From Actinoplanes auranticolor (lineage in GTDB: Bacteria > Actinomycetota > Actinomycetes > Mycobacteriales > Micromonosporaceae), in the NCBI RefSeq assembly GCF_018332655.1, contig NZ_BOQL01000027.1:1-64000 (forward strand): DNA of 64,000 nt, in the 5' to 3' direction. Below, piece by piece: positions 22,205-30,716 of the stretch. The notes under the pieces are model-generated. The model was not told where the DNA came from, did not search any database, and worked only from the letters and a program-made list of their open reading frames with translations. Made by a program: the position numbers and the translations under genes. Positions within the stretch are counted from its first letter, which is position 1, and each line of letters begins with the position of its first letter.

Positions 22205-22326
22205 GCTGCCCACCTCGCCCCTGACCAGCGCGGAAACCACATCTCTGGCTCAACGCCGGACGAGATCCCGCGGTGACGGTTCCCGCCCGCTGATCACTTG
22301 CCGTCCCGTGGTGCGAGACTGGGCAC

Positions 22327-23787
22327 ATGGCTGCCAAGGGCTTCCCGTACCACGACCTGCAGAGCTTCGTCACGGCCCTGGAGACGGCCGGTGAGCTGCG
22401 CCGGATCCGCGTACCGGTCGATCCGACGCTGGAGATCAGCGAGATCGTCACCCGCACCGTCCGGGCCGGCGGCCCGGCCCTGCTCTTCGAGCGCCCGACC
22501 CGCGGTGACATGCCGATCGTCGTCAACCTCTTCGGTACGGAGAAGCGGATGGCGATGGCGCTGGGCGTGGACAGCCTCGACGAGGTCGGCAACCGGATCG
22601 GCTCGCTGATCCAGCCGGAGCTGCCGGTCGGCTGGTCCGGCATCCGCGAGGGCATCGGCAAGGTGCTGCAGCTCAAGTCGGTCCCGCCGAAGAAGGTCAA
22701 GAGCGCCCCCTGCCAGGAGGTCGTGCTCAAGGGCGACCAGGTGGACCTGGGCAAGCTGCCCGGCCTGCAGGTCTGGCCGGGTGACGGCGGCATCTTCCAC
22801 AACTACGGGCTGACCCACACCAAGCACCCGGAGACCGGCAAGCGCAACCTCGGGCTCTACCGGCTGCAGCAGCACTCGAAGAACACGCTCGGGATGCACT
22901 GGCAGATCCACAAGGACAGCACCGCCCACCACGCGGTCGCCGAGCGCCGGGGCGAACGGCTGCCGGTGGCCGTCGCGATCGGCTGCGACCCGGTGGTCAG
23001 CTACGCGGCCAGCGCCCCGCTGCCCGGCGACATCGACGAATACCTGTTCGCCGGCTTCCTGCGCGGCGAGCGGGTGGAGATGGTCGACTGCCTGACCGTG
23101 CCGCTGCAGGTGCCCGCGCAGGCGCAGATCGTGCTGGAGGGCTACCTCGAGCCGGGGGAGCGCGCGCCCGAGGGACCGTTCGGTGACCACACCGGCTTCT
23201 ACACCCCGGTCGAGCCGTTCCCGGTGCTGCACATCGAGTGCATGACCATGCGCAAGCAGCCGGTCTACCACTCGATCGTCACCAGCAAGCCGCCGCAGGA
23301 GGACCACGGCCTGGGCAAGGCCACCGAGCGGATCTTCCTGCCGCTGCTCAAGATGCTGATCCCGGACATCGTCGACTACGACATGCCGGCCGCCGGGGTG
23401 TTCCACAACTGCGTGATCGTCTCGATCCGCAAGCGCTACCCGAAGCACGCGCAGAAGATCATGAGTGCGGTCTGGGGCGCGCACCTGATGTCGCTGTCCA
23501 AGCTCATCGTGATCGTCGACGAGGACTGCGACGTGCACGACTACAACGAGGTGGCGTTCCGGGCCTTCGGCAACGTCGACTACGACCACGACCTGCTCAT
23601 CACCCAGGGCCCGGTAGACCACCTCGATCATGCCTCCTACCAGCAGTTCTGGGGTGGCAAGGCGGGGCTCGACGCGACCCGTAAGCTGCCCGCCGAGGGC
23701 TACACCCGGGGCTGGCCGGAGGAGATGACCATGTCCGACGAGGTCGTCTCGCTGGTCGACAAGCGGTGGAAGGAATACGGCATATGA
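22327..23787 (+). CDS. mqnL: UbiD-family prenylated-FMN decarboxylase of menaquinone synthesis
   Basis: 486 aa, a full-length UbiD fold: an N-terminal FPYHDLQSFVTALE region, a central GMHWQIHKDS segment, and a catalytic region with EGPFGDHTGFY. UbiD enzymes need prenylated FMN made by a UbiX protein, which is encoded nearby at 26.4 kb. Placed directly before a UbiA prenyltransferase and in a genome with mqnA and mqnE, it fits the late decarboxylation in the futalosine route rather than ubiquinone synthesis. The symbol follows the naming for Streptomyces homologues. The stop overlaps the mqnP start (ATGA). Confidence 0.88.
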   Translation: MAAKGFPYHDLQSFVTALETAGELRRIRVPVDPTLEISEIVTRTVRAGGPALLFERPTRGDMPIVVNLFGTEKRMAMALGVDSLDEVGNRIGSLIQPELPVGWSGIREGIGKVLQLKSVPPKKVKSAPCQEVVLKGDQVDLGKLPGLQVWPGDGGIFHNYGLTHTKHPETGKRNLGLYRLQQHSKNTLGMHWQIHKDSTAHHAVAERRGERLPVAVAIGCDPVVSYAASAPLPGDIDEYLFAGFLRGERVEMVDCLTVPLQVPAQAQIVLEGYLEPGERAPEGPFGDHTGFYTPVEPFPVLHIECMTMRKQPVYHSIVTSKPPQEDHGLGKATERIFLPLLKMLIPDIVDYDMPAAGVFHNCVIVSIRKRYPKHAQKIMSAVWGAHLMSLSKLIVIVDEDCDVHDYNEVAFRAFGNVDYDHDLLITQGPVDHLDHASYQQFWGGKAGLDATRKLPAEGYTRGWPEEMTMSDEVVSLVDKRWKEYGI

Positions 23788-24680
23788 CAGCGGTCGCCGC
23801 GGCGCCGGAGCAGCCAGGCAAGATCAGGTCTTTCCTGAAGCTCGTGGCGATCGAGCACTCGGTCTTCGCGCTTCCCTTCGCGTACCTGTCCGCCCTGGTG
23901 GCGATGGACCGCGACGGCACCGGGGTGCACTGGGTCGACCTGCTGCTGGTCACGATCGCCATGGTGTCCGGGCGCACCTTCGCCATGGCGGCCAACCGGA
24001 TCCTGGACCGCAAGATCGACGCGCAGAATCCGCGTACCAGGAATCGGGAGCTGGTCACCGGGGCCGTCAGCGTGCGTACGGCCTGGACCGGCGCGGCCGT
24101 GTCCCTGGTCGTGCTGTTCGCCGCCGCGGCCCTGCTCAACCCGCTCTGCCTGGCACTGTCGCCGCTCGCGGTGATCCCGCTGATCATCTACCCGTACGCG
24201 AAGCGGTTCACGAACTTCCCGCACTACGTGCTCGCCCTGGCCCAGGCCGTCGCGCCGGTCGGAGCGTGGCTGGCGATCACCGGCACGTTCGACGGCTCGG
24301 GCCCGGCCTGGGTGCTCGGCGTCGCGGTAGGGCTGTGGATCGGCGGCTTCGACATCATCTACGCCTGCCAGGACGTCGAGGTCGACCGGCGGATCGGCGT
24401 GCACTCCACGCCGGCCCGCTTCGGCGTCCGCACGGCTCTGCACATCTCGACCGGCACGCACGTGCTGACCTTCGCGCTGTTCGTCTGGTTCGGCCAGCTC
24501 GTCGGGTTCGGCTGGCTGTGGTGGATCGGCCTGGCCCTGACCGCGGTCGCCTTCGGCTACCAGCACGTGGTGGTCACGCCGGCCGACCTCTCCAAGGTCA
24601 ACCGGGCCTTCTTCACGGCCAACGGCTTCGTGGGCATAGCCCTGTTCGTCTTCGCCCTCCTCGATCTGATTCTCCTGTAA
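23784..24680 (+). CDS. mqnP: UbiA-family prenyltransferase of menaquinone synthesis
   Basis: 298 aa with about eight membrane helices. The two Asp-rich motifs for the prenyl diphosphate are visible: ANRILDRKIDAQNPRTRNRE in the first loop and the DVEVDRRIGVHSTP region in the second. It attaches the isoprenoid tail to the naphthoate ring at the membrane. The ATG overlaps the mqnL stop and has AGGA 8 nt upstream, so the two are translationally coupled. Confidence 0.9.
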   Translation: MTAVAAAPEQPGKIRSFLKLVAIEHSVFALPFAYLSALVAMDRDGTGVHWVDLLLVTIAMVSGRTFAMAANRILDRKIDAQNPRTRNRELVTGAVSVRTAWTGAAVSLVVLFAAAALLNPLCLALSPLAVIPLIIYPYAKRFTNFPHYVLALAQAVAPVGAWLAITGTFDGSGPAWVLGVAVGLWIGGFDIIYACQDVEVDRRIGVHSTPARFGVRTALHISTGTHVLTFALFVWFGQLVGFGWLWWIGLALTAVAFGYQHVVVTPADLSKVNRAFFTANGFVGIALFVFALLDLILL

Positions 24681-24711
24681 CTTTCCGGCCGCCGACTTCC
24701 GTCTATTAGCT

Positions 24712-25239
24712 GTGAGTGACAGAGACAGGGAGTTCAGCGCCTTCGTAGCCGCGCAGATGGAGCCGCTGCGCGGGCTGGCCTATCTCACTTGCGGCGATTG
24801 GCAGGCGGCCGAGGACGCGGTTCTCATCGCGCTGGCAAAGCTGTATGTGAAGTGGCGGCGCATCGACAACCCGGGCGCGTACGCGCGCACCGCCGTGGTC
24901 CGGGCGGCGATCGACGAGACCCGGCGCCCGTGGTGGCGGCGGGAGCGTGCGCAGAGCAATGCCATGCCCGACCGGCCCGACCTGCGTGACGACACGAACG
25001 CGGTCGACGACCGGCTGCGGATCCGTGACGCCCTGCAGAAAATCCCCGCACGGCTGCGTGCCGTGCTGACTCTGCGCTACCTGGAGGGTCTGAGCATCCA
25101 GGAGACCGCCGAGGCCCTGGGGTGCCCAGAAGGAACCGTCAAGAGCTACACCTCGCGGGGCCTGGAAGCCCTGCGCACCGCCATGGGCGCCGAGGTGTTC
25201 GTCAGTAGGGAGAATTACCGTGCCGCACGAGCTGTCTGA
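24712..25239 (+). CDS. SigE-family ECF-type RNA polymerase sigma factor
   Basis: 175 aa. Region 2 covers about residues 5-70 (FVAAQMEPLRGLAYLTCGDWQAAEDAV, with LAKLYVKWRRI) and region 4 about 105-165 (LRAVLTLRYLEGLSIQETAEALGCPEGTVKSYTSRGLEAL). This is the short SigE/SCO3623-like actinobacterial class. The GTG has no ribosome site, and a TATTAG-like element sits just upstream, so the transcript may be leaderless. Its 3-prime end overlaps the next gene by 20 bp, as usual for a sigma and cognate anti-sigma pair. Confidence 0.88.
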   Translation: MSDRDREFSAFVAAQMEPLRGLAYLTCGDWQAAEDAVLIALAKLYVKWRRIDNPGAYARTAVVRAAIDETRRPWWRRERAQSNAMPDRPDLRDDTNAVDDRLRIRDALQKIPARLRAVLTLRYLEGLSIQETAEALGCPEGTVKSYTSRGLEALRTAMGAEVFVSRENYRAARAV

Positions 25240-26362
25240 CATGTTGCAGGAAGCCAAGTCGGATGCCCCGCCCCCGCGCTACAGCGTGCAGGACGCGCTG
25301 ACCGCCGGACGCAAGCGGCAGCAGCGGCGCCGGGCGCTGTGGGCCGGCACCGGATCGGCCGCCGTCGTGCTCGCCGTGGCCGGGGCGGTCGCCGTGCCGC
25401 AGCTGTTGCCCGAAGGTAACAACAGGTCCGCGACGGTGAACGCCGGAGCGGCCGCCACGAACACCGAGAAGTCGGCCAAGGCGCCGTTCGCCTACCCGTC
25501 CACCGGGTTCTCCGGCACGTTCGCGGAGTACACCGTGGGGGACCTCACCGTCGACGGCACCGTGCTGGTGACCCCGGGCTACCAGGTCGCCTCGATCACG
25601 GCGCCGGGCAAGGGCCAGGCGTACGAGGACAAGAACGGCGGGCGGTACTACGCCCCGAACGTCATCGGACACGTGGTGACGTACGCCAAGGGTGTCTTCG
25701 ACCCGGCCAAGGCCCAGAAGGACCCCAAGGCGGGCGCCGGCTGGTTCCACGAGGGTGAGAAGAAGGAGGCGATCAAGCCCGGCGTCCCGGCGCCGTACGC
25801 CGATTCCACCTACACCTGGGAGTACGCCGACGACGCCTGGGCGCAGGTCATCGTGCAGGGCCGGCTCAAGTACCCCGCGACGAAGCTGGCGTCGATCGCC
25901 GAGGGCCTCACCGGAGCAGCGGAGAAGCCGGTCAAGGTCGGCATCAAGCTGGGTTACGTGCCCGCGGGCTTCGCACTGGGCTCGGCCGGGACGACGTCGG
26001 ACCACCTCGAGTCCACGTTCGCCGGCACGTCCTTCCTGCGCCTGATCAAGGGCGACTTCCCGTACGAGAACCTCACCGGCACCGTCGGTGACCCGTTCGT
26101 CGTGCAGGACACCCAGCTGCCGATCCTCTCCCTGCAGGTCTACCCGGCGAAGGAGCAGAAGTACAACGCGCCCGGGAACGAGCCGTACTGCCCGCAGGAG
26201 GGCCTCTGTTACCGCTACACCGCCGACAAGAAGTTCTTCGTCGAGCTCAACGGGGGCGGTTTCATCGGCAACACCGAGATGATCAAGATGCTCAACAGCG
26301 TGGAATTCGCCGACCTGACCGACGAGTCGACCTGGTTCCCGGCCACCGAGGCCGTCAGCTGA
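25220..26362 (+). CDS. Membrane-anchored probable anti-sigma factor
   Basis: 380 aa. A short cytoplasmic N-terminus (about 1-38, basic near the membrane: RKRQQRRR) is followed by one helix (about 40-61) and a ~315-residue external domain with no motif I recognise. I see no zinc HxxxCxxC anti-sigma signature, so the sigma-binding part is a non-ZAS type. The assignment rests on the 20-bp overlap with the sigma gene and topology. GTG at 25220 has AGGGAG upstream. The large external part may be the sensor. Confidence 0.75.
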   Translation: MPHELSDMLQEAKSDAPPPRYSVQDALTAGRKRQQRRRALWAGTGSAAVVLAVAGAVAVPQLLPEGNNRSATVNAGAAATNTEKSAKAPFAYPSTGFSGTFAEYTVGDLTVDGTVLVTPGYQVASITAPGKGQAYEDKNGGRYYAPNVIGHVVTYAKGVFDPAKAQKDPKAGAGWFHEGEKKEAIKPGVPAPYADSTYTWEYADDAWAQVIVQGRLKYPATKLASIAEGLTGAAEKPVKVGIKLGYVPAGFALGSAGTTSDHLESTFAGTSFLRLIKGDFPYENLTGTVGDPFVVQDTQLPILSLQVYPAKEQKYNAPGNEPYCPQEGLCYRYTADKKFFVELNGGGFIGNTEMIKMLNSVEFADLTDESTWFPATEAVS

Positions 26363-26374
26363 TCATCGCCTGGG

Positions 26375-26391
26375 GCATGCTGGAAGCATGC
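26375..26391 (+). promoter_or_regulatory. Palindrome spanning the mqnM start codon
   Basis: GCATGCT (26375-26381) and AGCATGC (26385-26391) form a perfect 7-bp inverted repeat with a 3-nt spacer. The mqnM ATG lies inside the right arm. It could fold over the start codon in RNA or be a protein-binding site in DNA. Confidence 0.45.
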
Positions 26392-27023
26392 GCACCCCGT
26401 GGATCGTCGGTGTCTCCGGAGCTTCCGGCACGCCCTACGCGAAGGCCGTCCTGAACGGGCTCCTCGACGCCGGCGAAGCCGTTGACCTGGTCGTCTCCAA
26501 GGCGGCCAGGTTGACGCTGCTCGACGAGACCGGTGCGACCGTACGGGACGCGCACTACAAGGACGACGTGCGGCAGTGGCTCGGCCGGGATCTCGGCGAC
26601 CTGACCTACTGGGCCGCCGGGGACCTGGCCGCCGGACCGAGCAGCGGCTCGTACCCGGCCAAGGGGATGGCGGTCGTGCCGGCCAGCACGGCCGCCTGTG
26701 CCGGCATCGCGATCGGGCTGTCCAAGGACCTGCTCCAGCGGGCCGCCGAGGTGAACCTCAAGGAGCGCCGCCGGACGGTGGTCGTGCCCCGCGAGACGCC
26801 GGTGACCCGCAGCCACCTGGAGCACCTGATCGCCCTGCACGACGCCGGGGCGGTGGTCCTGCCGGCCAGCCCCGGCTTCTACGGCTCCGGCGCGGAGGCG
26901 ACCGCCGGACAGCTGGTCGACTTCGTGGCCGGCAAGGTGCTGGACGCTCTGGGCGTACCCCATCAGCTCTTCACGCGATGGGCGGGAGAGCTGAATCAGC
27001 GCAGTCCGTTGGGCGGGCCGTAG
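26388..27023 (+). CDS. mqnM: UbiX-like flavin prenyltransferase
   Basis: 211 aa, full length. The WIVGVSGASGTPYAKAVL flavin-binding N-terminus and VVPASTAACAGIAIGLSKDLLQRAAEV segment are typical of UbiX/Pad1. The enzyme makes prenylated FMN, the cofactor of the UbiD decarboxylase encoded by mqnL 2.6 kb upstream. It follows the sigma/anti-sigma pair on the same strand with a 25-bp gap, so all may be transcribed together. Its 3-prime end overlaps the convergent bldC-like gene by 28 bp. Confidence 0.9.
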   Translation: MRTPWIVGVSGASGTPYAKAVLNGLLDAGEAVDLVVSKAARLTLLDETGATVRDAHYKDDVRQWLGRDLGDLTYWAAGDLAAGPSSGSYPAKGMAVVPASTAACAGIAIGLSKDLLQRAAEVNLKERRRTVVVPRETPVTRSHLEHLIALHDAGAVVLPASPGFYGSGAEATAGQLVDFVAGKVLDALGVPHQLFTRWAGELNQRSPLGGP

Positions 27024-27271
27024 CTCTGCCCCGGATTGGCCGGCCCGCCGTTGCGCGGGCGGTTGGCGGCGTCGTCCTCGCGCATCTCCTCGACCACGCC
27101 GTCGCCCTCGAGCAGCGCGCGCACCTCGGACTCGCGGAACCGGCGGTGGCCACCCGGAGTACGGATGCTGCCGATACGTCCGGCGGCTGCCCAGCGCGTG
27201 ACCGTCTTCGGGTCCACCCGGAACAGCGCGGCCACCTCCCCGGGCGTCAGCAGTCGATCTCCTGTGTCCAC
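26996..27271 (-). CDS. BldC-like MerR-type small DNA-binding protein
   Basis: 91 aa. A single winged HTH, LLTPGEVAALFRVDPKTVTRWA followed by GRIGSIRTPGGHRRFRESEVR, nearly matches the BldC/excisionase-like class, which coats promoters during actinobacterial development. A charged C-terminal extension (about 25 residues) makes it somewhat longer than classical BldC. GTG at 27271 has GGAG 6 nt upstream; an ATG-frame extension to 27310 is less likely. A bldC-like gene beside mqnM/ubiX is a familiar actinobacterial arrangement. Confidence 0.88.
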   Translation of the reverse strand: MDTGDRLLTPGEVAALFRVDPKTVTRWAAAGRIGSIRTPGGHRRFRESEVRALLEGDGVVEEMREDDAANRPRNGGPANPGQSYGPPNGLR

Positions 27272-27492
27272 GGCCCTCTCCTCGCGTCGTGTTGGAGCGC
27301 CGTTGGTCACAGTGAGTGTCGGCGTGCTCGATCGGGACGTAGTGCCATTAGAGCATCGCCAAAAACAGCAAGTCGCTGAAATGCGGAAAAAGCCCCGATT
27401 GCGACGTTGACCATTATCCTTGCTGCGTCCGGTGGTCCGAGCCCGCTACCGGGCGTGAGGTACCAGGACGGGTCGCACTAACCTCTGAAGCC

Positions 27493-27954
27493 ATGGACGC
27501 CATCGACCTGCGCCTGATCGACCTGTTGCGGGACAACGCCCGCTCCTCGTACGCCGAGCTCGCCCGGCAGGTGGGGCTCTCCGCGCCCGCGGTGCACGAG
27601 CGGGTGGGCAAGCTGGAGGCCGCCGGCACGATCCGGGCGTACCGCGCCGAGGTCGAGCACGAGGCGATCGGGCTGGGCGTCACCGCCCTGATCGGCATCG
27701 TCGAGGACTCCGGCGCCGACACCGACGACGTGCTGTCCGCGCTGCGGGTGATGCCGGAGATCGAGTCCTGCTACTTCATGGCGGGCGTGGAGTCGTACCA
27801 GCTCACCGTGCGGGTGGGCACGATCGCCGAGCTGGAACAGCTGATCGTGCGCATCAACCGGACCCGCGGCGTAGCGTCGACCCGGACGGCCATCGCGCTC
27901 TCCACGAAGTGGGAGAACCGCCCCCAGCCCGGCCTCGACCCGACGGCAGGGTGA
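27493..27954 (+). CDS. Lrp/AsnC family transcriptional regulator
   Basis: 153 aa. N-terminal winged HTH (IDLLRDNARSSYAELARQVGLSAPAVHERVGKLE) and a C-terminal RAM/ligand-binding domain (about 65-140, with IESCYFMAGVESYQLTVRV). The family responds to amino acids. It is 3 bp upstream of a cysteine desulfhydrase gene on the same strand, so a cysteine-related effector is plausible, as for CutR/DecR-type regulators. Confidence 0.9.
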   Translation: MDAIDLRLIDLLRDNARSSYAELARQVGLSAPAVHERVGKLEAAGTIRAYRAEVEHEAIGLGVTALIGIVEDSGADTDDVLSALRVMPEIESCYFMAGVESYQLTVRVGTIAELEQLIVRINRTRGVASTRTAIALSTKWENRPQPGLDPTAG

Positions 27955-27957
27955 GCC

Positions 27958-29052
27958 ATGGACCAGCACGACCGCTGTGACGACACCGCCCGTGAGTGGG
28001 CCTGCGAGGCGATCGGGCTGGTGGAGGCGGACGCGAACCGCTCGGCCGACACCCACCTGCTGCCGTTCCCGCTGCCCCGCTCCTGGGGCATCGACCTCTA
28101 TCTCAAGGACGAGTCGTCGCACCCCACCGGCTCGCTCAAGCACCGGCTGGCCCGCTCCCTGTTCCTGTACGCCCTCTGCAACGGCTGGATCGGCCCGCAC
28201 ACCCCGGTCGTCGAGGCCTCCTCCGGCTCGACCGCGGTCAGCGAGGCGTACTTCGCCCGGATGCTCGGGCTCGAGTTCATCGCCGTGATGCCGGCGAGCA
28301 CCTCGCCCGAGAAGATCTCGCTGATCGAGTTCCAGGGCGGCAAGTGTCACCTCGTCACCGACCCGACGGCCGTCGTCGCGGCGGCCCGTACGCTCGCGGC
28401 CGAGCTCGGCGGACACTTCATGGACCAGTTCACCCACGCCGAGCGGGCCACCGACTGGCGTGGCAACAACAACATCGCAGAATCCATCTATCTCCAGCTC
28501 GACCGGGAGCGGCATCCCGTACCGGCGTGGATCGTGGTCGGCGCCGGCACCGGCGGCACCAGCGCGACCATCGGTCGGTACGCCCGCTACCGCCGGCTCG
28601 CCACCAAGCTGTGCGTGGTCGACCCGGAGGGCTCGGCGTTCTGGCCGGCCTACGTCTCCGGCGACTGGACGGCGACCACCGGCCGCGGCTCGCGGATCGA
28701 GGGCATCGGGCGTCCCCGGGTGGAGGCGTCCTTCCAGCCGGCGGTGGTCGACCGGATGGTGCAGGTGCCGGACGCGGCCTCGCTGGCGGCGATGCGGGCC
28801 GGCTCGGCGGTGCTCGGGCGCCGGGTGGGCGGCTCCACGGGTACGAACCTGTGCGGCGCGTTCGGCCTGATCGCGGAGATGCGGGCGGCGGGGCAGAAGG
28901 GCTCGGTGGTCACCCTGATCTGCGACGGCGGCGAGCGGTACGCCGACACGTACTACTCGGACGCATGGGTCGCGAGCCAGGGCATCGTTCTCGAACCACA
29001 CCTGGCGGCGATTGACACGTTCCTGGCCACGGGCGTCTGGGAATCTGGCTGA
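27958..29052 (+). CDS. cds1: PLP-dependent L-cysteine desulfhydrase, Cds1-like
   Basis: 364 aa. A fold-type II PLP enzyme: LYLKDESSHPTGSLKHRLARS contains the PLP Lys61, with EASSGSTAVSEAYF and the glycine loop VGAGTGGTSATIGRY. The sequence closely recalls mycobacterial Cds1 (Rv3684), which breaks cysteine into H2S, pyruvate and ammonia; cysteine synthases are the wider family. It sits in a likely two-gene operon with the Lrp regulator and has GGGTGAG as ribosome site. Desulfhydrase rather than synthase activity is inferred from this resemblance. Confidence 0.85.
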   Translation: MDQHDRCDDTAREWACEAIGLVEADANRSADTHLLPFPLPRSWGIDLYLKDESSHPTGSLKHRLARSLFLYALCNGWIGPHTPVVEASSGSTAVSEAYFARMLGLEFIAVMPASTSPEKISLIEFQGGKCHLVTDPTAVVAAARTLAAELGGHFMDQFTHAERATDWRGNNNIAESIYLQLDRERHPVPAWIVVGAGTGGTSATIGRYARYRRLATKLCVVDPEGSAFWPAYVSGDWTATTGRGSRIEGIGRPRVEASFQPAVVDRMVQVPDAASLAAMRAGSAVLGRRVGGSTGTNLCGAFGLIAEMRAAGQKGSVVTLICDGGERYADTYYSDAWVASQGIVLEPHLAAIDTFLATGVWESG

Positions 29053-29126
29053 ATCGGGGGCAGCGCCGCGCCGGTGGACCTGGGAGGATCTGGGTCCTGT
29101 GACGGGTTTCGGGTTCGAGGAGCGCA

Positions 29127-30707
29127 GTGCACGACGCCGAGGAAGTCCCCGCCGCACCGTCACCTCCGGCCGCGCCGCCGATCCCGTCCCAGCGCGCTGC
29201 GCCGCCCGGCCCGTGGTCCTCGCCGCCGGCCGGCTTCTCACCGGTCCCGCCGCCTTCCTGGCCGGCCCCGCCCGGTCCGGCCATCCCCGGCCAGCGGACA
29301 CCGCTGGCCAGTGAGTTCTTCCCCTCGACCCACCCGCTCACGCAGCCGCCGAACGTCGGCGACCTGCCGCCGCACGGCCCCGCCCCGCTGCCCTACCCCG
29401 CGCCGCCGGCACGCCGCCGGGGCCGCGGACTGCTGATCGGCGCCGCCCTGGCGCTCACCGCGGCGCTGGCCGTCGGCGCCGGTGTCGTCTACGTCAACCA
29501 GGCACCGCTGTCGCTCAACGAGCGGGCCGCAGCGGCCGGCCCCGAGCCCACGGCGGCCCGGACCCCGCTGACGCCCGCCGAGGCCGCCGTCGCGGCGCTC
29601 AAGGCCCAGGCGGCTGCCCTGCTGGCCGGCGACGAGAAGGGCTGGCTGGCCGCCGTCGACCCCGGCCAGGCCAAGCTCCGCGCGCGGTACCGCTCGATGT
29701 TCCGCTCGCTGCGCGGGCTGGGCGTCAGCCACTTCGTCTATGAGACCGCCGTCGACCCGGTGGACCCGAAGCGCGGCACGATCGGCGTGACGGCCGAGGT
29801 GGCGTACTGCTTCAGCACCGACAAGTGCCCGCAGGAGAAGTACAACGTCTCCGACGGCCCGCCGACCATCAGCCAGCTGCTGACCTTCAAGAAGGTCGGC
29901 GGGAAGTACGTGATCGCCAAGGTGGCGGCGAAGAAGAGCCGCAGCCGCCAGCAGCCCACCCCGTGGGAGTCCGGCTACCTCGACTTCCTCGCCGGCAAGC
30001 GGGTCACCGTCATCGGCAACCGCACCGAGCGCAAGTACTTCAAGCAGGTGCTCGCCGCCGCCGAGAAGGCCGCGGTCTACAACGACCGCTTCGCCGGCCT
30101 GGTCGGCAACCCGCAGCGCCGGTACCGCGTCTACGTCGCCGGCCCCAAGCAGTGGAAGACCTGGTACGGCGGCATCACCGACAAGTGGGTGATCGGGTAC
30201 GCGATCCCGCTCAGCGACTCGGGCAGCGACGTGGTGCTCAACATCTCGGCCGTCCGTACGGACAGCGACGTGCTCGCCACCACGCTGCAGCACGAACTGG
30301 GCCACGTCGTGACGCTCGGTGGTGCGTACCGGACCGGCGGCAGCGACGACATGTGGCTCGAGGAGGGCGTCGCCGAGTACATCGGCTGGTATCCGGGATC
30401 GGCCACCGACAGCTGGCGCCGCTCGGCCGTCCGATCCCTGCTCGCCGGCAGCAAACGCCCGAAGTCGATCGCCGCCAAGGCCCCCGGGGAGAACGCCAGC
30501 CCCGACGCCAGCGACGCCTTCTACGGCTTCGGCCACTTCACGGCCGACTGCCTCGCCCGCAAGTACGGCCAGGGCGCGCTCTTCACCTTCGTCCGGCTCT
30601 ACCTGCGGGAGAACCGCGACCTCGACCCGGCGTCGCGCGAGGCGTTCGGCAAGCCGTTCACGACCGTGGACAAGACCTGCATGGCCTGGATCCGCGACAG
30701 GGTCTAG
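29127..30707 (+). CDS. Membrane-anchored gluzincin-like metallopeptidase
   Basis: 526 aa. A Pro-rich cytoplasmic N-terminus (about 1-95) leads to a single helix (about 100-123), then an extracellular part. The HELGH zinc motif is at 389-393 (TTLQHELGHVVTLG), and the third ligand is probably the Glu in MWLEEGVAEYIGWY, the gluzincin/peptidase MA pattern. A region of about 175-265 resembles a ligand- or transport-type fold. The substrate is unknown. GTG start with GAGGAG upstream. The gene converges on the glycolipid-binding-domain gene with 9 bp between stops. Confidence 0.8.
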   Translation: MHDAEEVPAAPSPPAAPPIPSQRAAPPGPWSSPPAGFSPVPPPSWPAPPGPAIPGQRTPLASEFFPSTHPLTQPPNVGDLPPHGPAPLPYPAPPARRRGRGLLIGAALALTAALAVGAGVVYVNQAPLSLNERAAAAGPEPTAARTPLTPAEAAVAALKAQAAALLAGDEKGWLAAVDPGQAKLRARYRSMFRSLRGLGVSHFVYETAVDPVDPKRGTIGVTAEVAYCFSTDKCPQEKYNVSDGPPTISQLLTFKKVGGKYVIAKVAAKKSRSRQQPTPWESGYLDFLAGKRVTVIGNRTERKYFKQVLAAAEKAAVYNDRFAGLVGNPQRRYRVYVAGPKQWKTWYGGITDKWVIGYAIPLSDSGSDVVLNISAVRTDSDVLATTLQHELGHVVTLGGAYRTGGSDDMWLEEGVAEYIGWYPGSATDSWRRSAVRSLLAGSKRPKSIAAKAPGENASPDASDAFYGFGHFTADCLARKYGQGALFTFVRLYLRENRDLDPASREAFGKPFTTVDKTCMAWIRDRV

Positions 30708-30716
30708 CGAGCCCGT

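Noticed and set aside
27311..27492. Possible RNA element in the AT-richer gap between the bldC-like and Lrp genes
   Set aside because: It looks like an ordinary divergent promoter region. GTCGC/GCGAC pairing is too short to support a structure.
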